Assembly (NCBI RefSeq): GCF_004363305.1
Contig: NZ_SNZA01000004.1
Coordinates: forward strand, 62,001 to 126,000
Direction of reading: 5' to 3'
Source: Marinomonas communis
Lineage (GTDB): Bacteria > Pseudomonadota > Gammaproteobacteria > Pseudomonadales > Marinomonadaceae
DNA length: 64,000 nucleotides
Shown: piece after piece, positions 59,680 through 64,000 of the stretch
How positions within the stretch are numbered: position 1 is the first letter of the stretch
Layout: every line of letters starts with the position of its first letter
Notes under the pieces: generated by a model
The model's database searches: none
What the model saw: only the letters and a program-made list of their open reading frames with translations
What the model was told of the DNA's origin: nothing
Made by a program: the position numbers and the translations under genes

Positions 59680-59967
59680 ATGGGTATTTTCTCAAGCATC
59701 GCCAATCTATTTTCTGGTTCAGGCACTGATAATAGTGTACCAGCAGCCGATCCAGTCGAGCACAATGGCTTCACCATTACCCCTACGCCACAGTCTGATC
59801 AAGGCCAATATCGTGTCTGCGCCATCATCACAAAAGGCGAAGGCGAAACACAAAAGCAGCACAATTTTATTCGTTCAGATCTTGTTGCCAGCCGTGATGA
59901 GTGCATTGAATTAACCGTTCGCAAAGCCAAAATGACCATTGATCAAATGGGCGATCAGATCTTCTAG
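59680..59967 (+). CDS. HlyU-family small protein (PF10115)
   Basis: 95-residue protein. EHNGFTITPTPQSDQGQYRV, FIRSDLVASRDECIELTV and KAKMTIDQMGDQIF follow the PF10115 pattern. The family carries the name transcriptional activator HlyU but is unrelated to the ArsR-type HlyU of Vibrio; function is not proven. N-terminal FSSIANLFSGSG is flexible. The hydrolase gene starts 9 bases after the stop, with AGGAG inside the stop region, so the two are one operon. Confidence 0.85.
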   Translation: MGIFSSIANLFSGSGTDNSVPAADPVEHNGFTITPTPQSDQGQYRVCAIITKGEGETQKQHNFIRSDLVASRDECIELTVRKAKMTIDQMGDQIF

Positions 59968-59976
59968 GAGCGATGT

Positions 59977-60960
59977 GTGCTTACTTGGCAACATTTACAC
60001 AGTAAAGAAGATTTACTTGGTTCGCCTTTCATTGCGCACACGTTTGCTTTTCAAGGTGTGGCGACTCAAGTCGTCACAACATTGGTCGAATATGAGACTC
60101 GCACACCGAAAAAGCGCGCTATTTTATATCTGCACGGTTATACCGATTACTTCTTTCAAGCCGATCTAGCACAACACTTCACCGAACAAGAATGGCAATT
60201 TTACGCACTCGATCTGCAGGGCTATGGTCGCTCTATTCGCCCCAATAGTCGCCCTAATTGGTGTGAGAACATGGCGCAATATCATGATGACTTGCGCATC
60301 GCGCTTTGTGAATTAAAACAGAGAGGAATCGAAGAAGTGGTGCTGTTGGCGCATTCCACAGGTGGATTGATCGCCTCGCATTTCCTAGCCCATCTTGCCA
60401 GAAATAGCACAGCCGACTCAGCACTTGATATGACAAAGGTAACAGGGCTTATTTTGAACAGTCCTTTTCTAGCCTTACCCTTTTCCCCAGAAGTGACCAA
60501 ACGTGTCAGTTGGCCCATTTGGCTCACCGTGTCATTACTGCCGTTTCATTCCATTAGAGAAAAAGACATCAGCTTGTACGCAAGAACATTGCACAAGCAC
60601 TTCTGTGGTGAATGGGAATATCGTCTAGACTGGAAGCCAGCCAAAGGCTTTCCATTGTCCTTTAATTGGCTCAAACAAATTCTATTGGCACAAAAGCAAG
60701 TAAAACAACTGGGACTCGCATTACCCACATTGATGTGCTGCTCAAGCGCCACTACTCGTCACGAGCGTGACCCAGAGCGCATAAAGCAAGGAGATGGTGT
60801 ACTGGATGTGGAAAGCATGACTCTAGCGGCGCAGCAGACCTTTAAAGATTTGCAAATCGAACGTATTGAGGGAGGATTCCATGACCTATACTTATCCCCC
60901 CTTCCATCACGTCAACACTATCTGGCCGCCATAGATCAATGGCTAGCGTCACGCCTCTAA
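59977..60960 (+). CDS. Alpha/beta hydrolase, lysophospholipase-like
   Basis: 327-residue serine hydrolase. The oxyanion-side motif is YLHGYTDYFFQ, the nucleophile elbow VLLAHSTGGLIA (Ser in HST), and the histidine IEGGFHDLY near the C-terminus. Typical of the PldB/monoacylglycerol lipase group (hydrolase_4). GTG start with AGGAG 7 bases upstream. Substrate, probably a lipid ester, is inference. Confidence 0.88.
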   Translation: MLTWQHLHSKEDLLGSPFIAHTFAFQGVATQVVTTLVEYETRTPKKRAILYLHGYTDYFFQADLAQHFTEQEWQFYALDLQGYGRSIRPNSRPNWCENMAQYHDDLRIALCELKQRGIEEVVLLAHSTGGLIASHFLAHLARNSTADSALDMTKVTGLILNSPFLALPFSPEVTKRVSWPIWLTVSLLPFHSIREKDISLYARTLHKHFCGEWEYRLDWKPAKGFPLSFNWLKQILLAQKQVKQLGLALPTLMCCSSATTRHERDPERIKQGDGVLDVESMTLAAQQTFKDLQIERIEGGFHDLYLSPLPSRQHYLAAIDQWLASRL

Positions 60961-60975
60961 CAGCCATTTTTCATA

Positions 60976-61809
60976 CTAATTGCCACGTGAAATCATTATT
61001 CGATCAAGCAAACAGGTTGGCAGTAAACGACGCATCCAGCCAGCCGCATAAGTAGGCCAAGTTACATAGTAACGTGGCTTTGGTCGGGTTGAAGACAATG
61101 CATGCAGTAGCTTATCAATCACCGCAGAGGCTGGGAGTGTACCACTGGAAGCAGGGCCAACGCTTTCCAGCCGAGCAACCGCTTCTTGATAGCCTTTCTG
61201 GTGGCGGCTCGACTCTATATCAATATGAGCTTTTAAAGCGGTTAAGGCATTGGCACGGAAACGGCTTTCAATAGGCCCCGGTTCAATCGTACTGATCTTG
61301 ATTGGTGTATCACTCAACTCCATTCGCATGGTATCCGTTAGACCTTCTAAGGCGAACTTGCTGGCGTTGTATGCGCCTCTGAAAGGTGCCGCAACCAGAC
61401 CTAATACCGAGCTATTTTGCACAATACGACCATACCCCTGCGCCAGCATCAGCTTAATCACTCGCGTGGTCAAATCGTGTGTACCAAACACGTTGCTTTC
61501 GAACTGTTTGCGTAACACATCGACAGGTAAGTCCTCTACTGCACCAGGCTGTCCGTAAGCACCATTGTTAAACAAAGCAAACAAACTGCCTCCCGTTATT
61601 TCCAAGGTTTGCGCCAAACCTCGCTCAATCGATTCAGGATCTGCTAAGTCCAACTGCACGACATGCTTAACACCTAACTCTCGCAAGCGTTCAACATCTT
61701 CTGGTTTACGACAACTAGCCACCACTTGAAAGTTCTTTGTTTGCAGAGTTAGCGCAGCAGCTAGGCCAATGCCACTGCTACATCCGGTGATCAGAACTGA
61801 ATAACGCAT
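60976..61809 (-). CDS. Short-chain dehydrogenase/reductase
   Basis: 277-residue classical SDR. SVLITGCSSGIGLAAAL binds the nucleotide, NNGAYG is the second motif and the catalytic YxxxK is YNASK with upstream serine in QNSSVLG. KISTIEPGPIESRF is the PG motif. The longer C-terminus (about 250-277) suggests lipid or steroid-like substrates. ATG at 61809 has GGGA upstream; ATG 61821 is possible. Confidence 0.9.
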   Translation of the reverse strand: MRYSVLITGCSSGIGLAAALTLQTKNFQVVASCRKPEDVERLRELGVKHVVQLDLADPESIERGLAQTLEITGGSLFALFNNGAYGQPGAVEDLPVDVLRKQFESNVFGTHDLTTRVIKLMLAQGYGRIVQNSSVLGLVAAPFRGAYNASKFALEGLTDTMRMELSDTPIKISTIEPGPIESRFRANALTALKAHIDIESSRHQKGYQEAVARLESVGPASSGTLPASAVIDKLLHALSSTRPKPRYYVTWPTYAAGWMRRLLPTCLLDRIMISRGN

Positions 61810-61971
61810 AGGGTTTCCCATTCAAAACAGTAAAAAGATGAGTTCTTAAAATCTCATCCCAATCTGAGGCTAAAGTATTACCTCATTATGGCTGAAAATT
61901 GACCTGAATCAGCTCCGAGGCAGCCACTAACATTCATAATCCCTGCTTATTAAAATTCAAGGAGGAATCCA

Positions 61972-63594
61972 ATGAAGTTAACCAATGTAAAAGTCAGTCG
62001 CAAGCTTTGGGGCTTGATTGCGATTCTTGTCAGTTTGCTTGTCATTTTTGAGTTTGACGCTTACTACAAACAATACAACGAATCATTGGAGGCACGAAAA
62101 CAACAAGTCAAAGAGCAGGTCGAGAATGCCTACTCTCTTATTCAGTACTACCACGACCAAGCCTCGATCATTGGCGAAGAAGCGGCTAAAGAACAAGCCC
62201 TAAAAGCCGTCGCAGCACTCCGCTATGGGTCTGGTGGCTATTTCTGGATCAATGATTACCAGCACACTCTTTTGATGCACCCACTAAAGCCTCAGCTTAA
62301 TGGATCAGATGTTACGAACAAAACCGACGCTAGCGGCAATCACCACTGGCAAGCAATGGTTACAACCGTTAAACAGCAAGGCGAAGGCTTTGTGGAATAC
62401 ACATACAAAGGCCCACAAGTCGACAAACCAGAAGAAAAAGTCTCTTACGTTAAAGGCCTAAAAGACTGGAACTGGATCGTTGGTTCAGGTGTGTTTTACA
62501 CCGATGTAAAGGCCGCGTTTTGGTCAAATGTAAAAGTATCACTTATCATCGAAACACTATTGGTTTTAGCAGCCCTCACCGTAAGCTGCTTTGTGGTGCG
62601 CAGTATCGTTAGGCCTTTAAAAGCCGTCACTGCTCACCTGCAAACCGTCGCCAGTGGTGACATGACGCAGCATTTAGAGCTCAATCGCAAAGATGAATTG
62701 GGCATCCTCGCAGATTCTGCTAACCAGATGTCACTAGCACTGGGGAACACCTTGGGTAGCGTGTCAAATGCTATTCAGGAATTGCAGGCCGTGTCACTGC
62801 AGATGCGTACCAATACTGCGAATACCAAAGGCGGTATGGATGCTCAATTTAACGAAGTGGAAAAACTTGCGACTGCCATGAATGAGATGTCTTACTCTAT
62901 TCGCGATGTAGCGAATAATGCCAAAGACACAGCCAACGCAACGCAAGTAGTACAAGAAACGACTCGATCTTCTAGCAAAGATCTCAGCGAGACTAATCAG
63001 AACATTCAAACGCTGACTCATCATGTTGAAGGTGCCAACACCGTTATCATTGAGTTGTTGAGCCAGACCCAAGAAATTGAGTCAGTATTAGGTGTTATCG
63101 GTGATATTTCAGAGCAAACCAACTTGCTTGCACTAAACGCTGCGATCGAAGCCGCACGTGCTGGGGAGCAGGGCCGAGGGTTTGCCGTGGTGGCTGATGA
63201 GGTTCGTACCCTTGCTAGCCGCACGCAAAGCTCAACCGTTGAAATTCGTAACATCATTGAGAAACTTCAACAGCAATCTTCTAATGCATCACAATCTATG
63301 GCGACCAGCACGGAACAAGCTGAGAAAGGTGCGGAGCGCATGCGCAATGCAGCCAACAACTTAGCCAAAATGCTTCAGCAAGTGGATGAAGTGTCAGACA
63401 GTAGCGTGCAAATCGCCTCTGCCGCAGAACAACAAGGCCAAGTCGCCGAAGAGATCAACAGCAACTTGATGGGCATTCGTGAAGTATCTGAACGCGTGTT
63501 ACAAGAAGCGGACGAAGTCTCACAAGGCTCTGAAATGATCGCTAAAATGGCTGATGCCCTGCGTGTACAAATCAACCAATTCCGTTTTAACTAA
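61972..63594 (+). CDS. Methyl-accepting chemotaxis protein with single Cache domain
   Basis: 540 residues: TM1 about 13-28, periplasmic sCache_2 sensor about 35-185 ([38 protein letters not shown]), TM2 about 188-210, HAMP about 210-265, then the methyl-accepting signalling region with the hairpin tip [20 protein letters not shown] and [19 protein letters not shown]. sCache_2 of this form often binds small organic acids. No C-terminal CheR-docking pentapeptide. AGGAGG precedes the ATG. Works with the polar sodium-driven flagellum implied by pomAB. Confidence 0.95.
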   Translation: MKLTNVKVSRKLWGLIAILVSLLVIFEFDAYYKQYNESLEARKQQVKEQVENAYSLIQYYHDQASIIGEEAAKEQALKAVAALRYGSGGYFWINDYQHTLLMHPLKPQLNGSDVTNKTDASGNHHWQAMVTTVKQQGEGFVEYTYKGPQVDKPEEKVSYVKGLKDWNWIVGSGVFYTDVKAAFWSNVKVSLIIETLLVLAALTVSCFVVRSIVRPLKAVTAHLQTVASGDMTQHLELNRKDELGILADSANQMSLALGNTLGSVSNAIQELQAVSLQMRTNTANTKGGMDAQFNEVEKLATAMNEMSYSIRDVANNAKDTANATQVVQETTRSSSKDLSETNQNIQTLTHHVEGANTVIIELLSQTQEIESVLGVIGDISEQTNLLALNAAIEAARAGEQGRGFAVVADEVRTLASRTQSSTVEIRNIIEKLQQQSSNASQSMATSTEQAEKGAERMRNAANNLAKMLQQVDEVSDSSVQIASAAEQQGQVAEEINSNLMGIREVSERVLQEADEVSQGSEMIAKMADALRVQINQFRFN

Positions 63595-63636
63595 TTTTGC
63601 TTTTAACCCAAGCCATTAGCTAAAGCGATCACAACA

Positions 63637-63673
63637 AAAAAGGCGAGTCACCTAAACGGTCACTCGCCTTTTT
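63637..63673. terminator. Bidirectional terminator
   Basis: AAAGGCGAGT and ACTCGCCTTT pair around a short imperfect loop (63639-63669), between the converging chemoreceptor and fghA genes, with A/T runs on both sides. Confidence 0.9.
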
Positions 63674-63702
63674 AACACCCAACATTTGCAATGCGCGCTA
63701 GA

Positions 63703-64000
63703 TTATAGACCTAGGGCGTTGGCGTGATGCGCTAGATGATCATCAATAAAACTAGAGATAAAGAAGTAACTGTGATCGTAGCCAGACTGACGACGTAGCG
63801 TCAGTTCATGACCTGCTTTTTCACAGGCTTGCTCAAGCGCTTCAGGTTTAAGCTGTTCTTCTAGGAAGTTATCCGCTTCACCTTGGTCAACCAATAGCGG
63901 TAGACGCTCTTCCGCTGTCGCGATCAACTCACAAGTATCCCACGCTTTCCATGCTTCACGATCATCACCTAAGTAACCTGTGAATGCCTTCTCGCCCCAA
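63703..64000 (-). CDS. fghA: S-formylglutathione hydrolase, 3' part (start beyond window)
   Basis: The visible 98 codons are the C-terminal third of an esterase D-type serine hydrolase. WGEKAFTGYLGDDREAWKAW, LLVDQGEADNFLEEQLKPE with the catalytic Asp, and GYDHSYFFISSFIDDHLAHH with the catalytic His are nearly invariant in FghA. It finishes glutathione-dependent formaldehyde detoxification, releasing formate. The 5' end and the usual partner adhC (frmA) lie to the right of the window. Confidence 0.95.
   Translation of the reverse strand, partial: WGEKAFTGYLGDDREAWKAWDTCELIATAEERLPLLVDQGEADNFLEEQLKPEALEQACEKAGHELTLRRQSGYDHSYFFISSFIDDHLAHHANALGL

Overview
The window looks like chromosomal DNA of a marine, motile, moderately halophilic gammaproteobacterium, most like Marinomonas or a related Oceanospirillales genus. 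Support: a complete ectoine and 5-hydroxyectoine operon with its dedicated aspartokinase, sodium-type flagellar stator genes (pomA/pomB), Na+-coupled transporter families, a full Kdo pathway (Gram-negative LPS), 6S RNA in its usual gammaproteobacterial position after zapA, and a Pseudomonas-type arginine/glutamate catabolic block. Genus assignment is inference from gene content. Genes are dense and mostly in housekeeping operons. No rRNA, tRNA, CRISPR array, prophage or intact insertion sequence was recognised.

Layout. 1-3.5 kb: a truncated PhnD-type periplasmic-binding sensor gene facing left and a CHASE-GGDEF-EAL c-di-GMP enzyme facing right, sharing a promoter region with a perfect inverted repeat. 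3.5-8.4 kb (minus): ectABCD-ask. 8.8-10.2 kb: an NSS-family symporter. 10.2-14.9 kb: a likely light-response and photoprotection cluster (DUF2061 protein; LitR/CarH-like MerR regulator without recognisable B12 ligands; divergently an FAD oxidoreductase, a TudS-DUF1722 (RudS-like) tRNA 4-thiouridine desulfidase and a class I photolyase). 15-18.4 kb: a CosR/EctR-like MarR regulator, dapB, pomAB. 18.5-21.6 kb: xseB-ispA-dxs. 21.7-28.3 kb: an atypical SDR, a CoA-transferase, hisC, a 16-bp inverted-repeat element, lysS, and prfB with its programmed +1 frameshift. 28.4-29.6 kb: zapA, 6S RNA, fau. 29.6-33.8 kb: pqiABC and an orphan GspN-like protein. 33.8-37 kb: kdsD-kdsA-kdsC-kdsB. 37-38.2 kb: a lone znuA with a near-consensus Zur box. 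38.2-42.9 kb: astE, a NUDIX gene, a DUF2927 gene, hemE, an unknown gene and glnK. 43-53.6 kb: an arginine/ornithine ABC transporter (aotMQJP), its AraC-type ArgR, divergent giant NAD-glutamate dehydrogenase gdhB, then astC. 53.7-64 kb: an NlpC/P60 lipoprotein, sbmA, argC, an RNase J-like nuclease, an MFS transporter, a HlyU-family protein, a hydrolase, an SDR, a chemoreceptor, and the 3' part of S-formylglutathione hydrolase at the right edge.

How it fits together. Aspartate kinase feeds ectoine synthesis; glutamate is handled by GlnK, GdhB, AstC and AstE under a candidate ArgR regulon. Two tandem 21-bp ArgR-type half-sites lie between argR and gdhB, and another half-site lies upstream of astE. 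The most interesting block is the photolyase cluster. It joins a probable light-sensing regulator family to DNA photorepair and to an enzyme expected to remove 4-thiouridine, the near-UV chromophore of bacterial tRNA, which suggests a combined DNA and tRNA photoprotection module.
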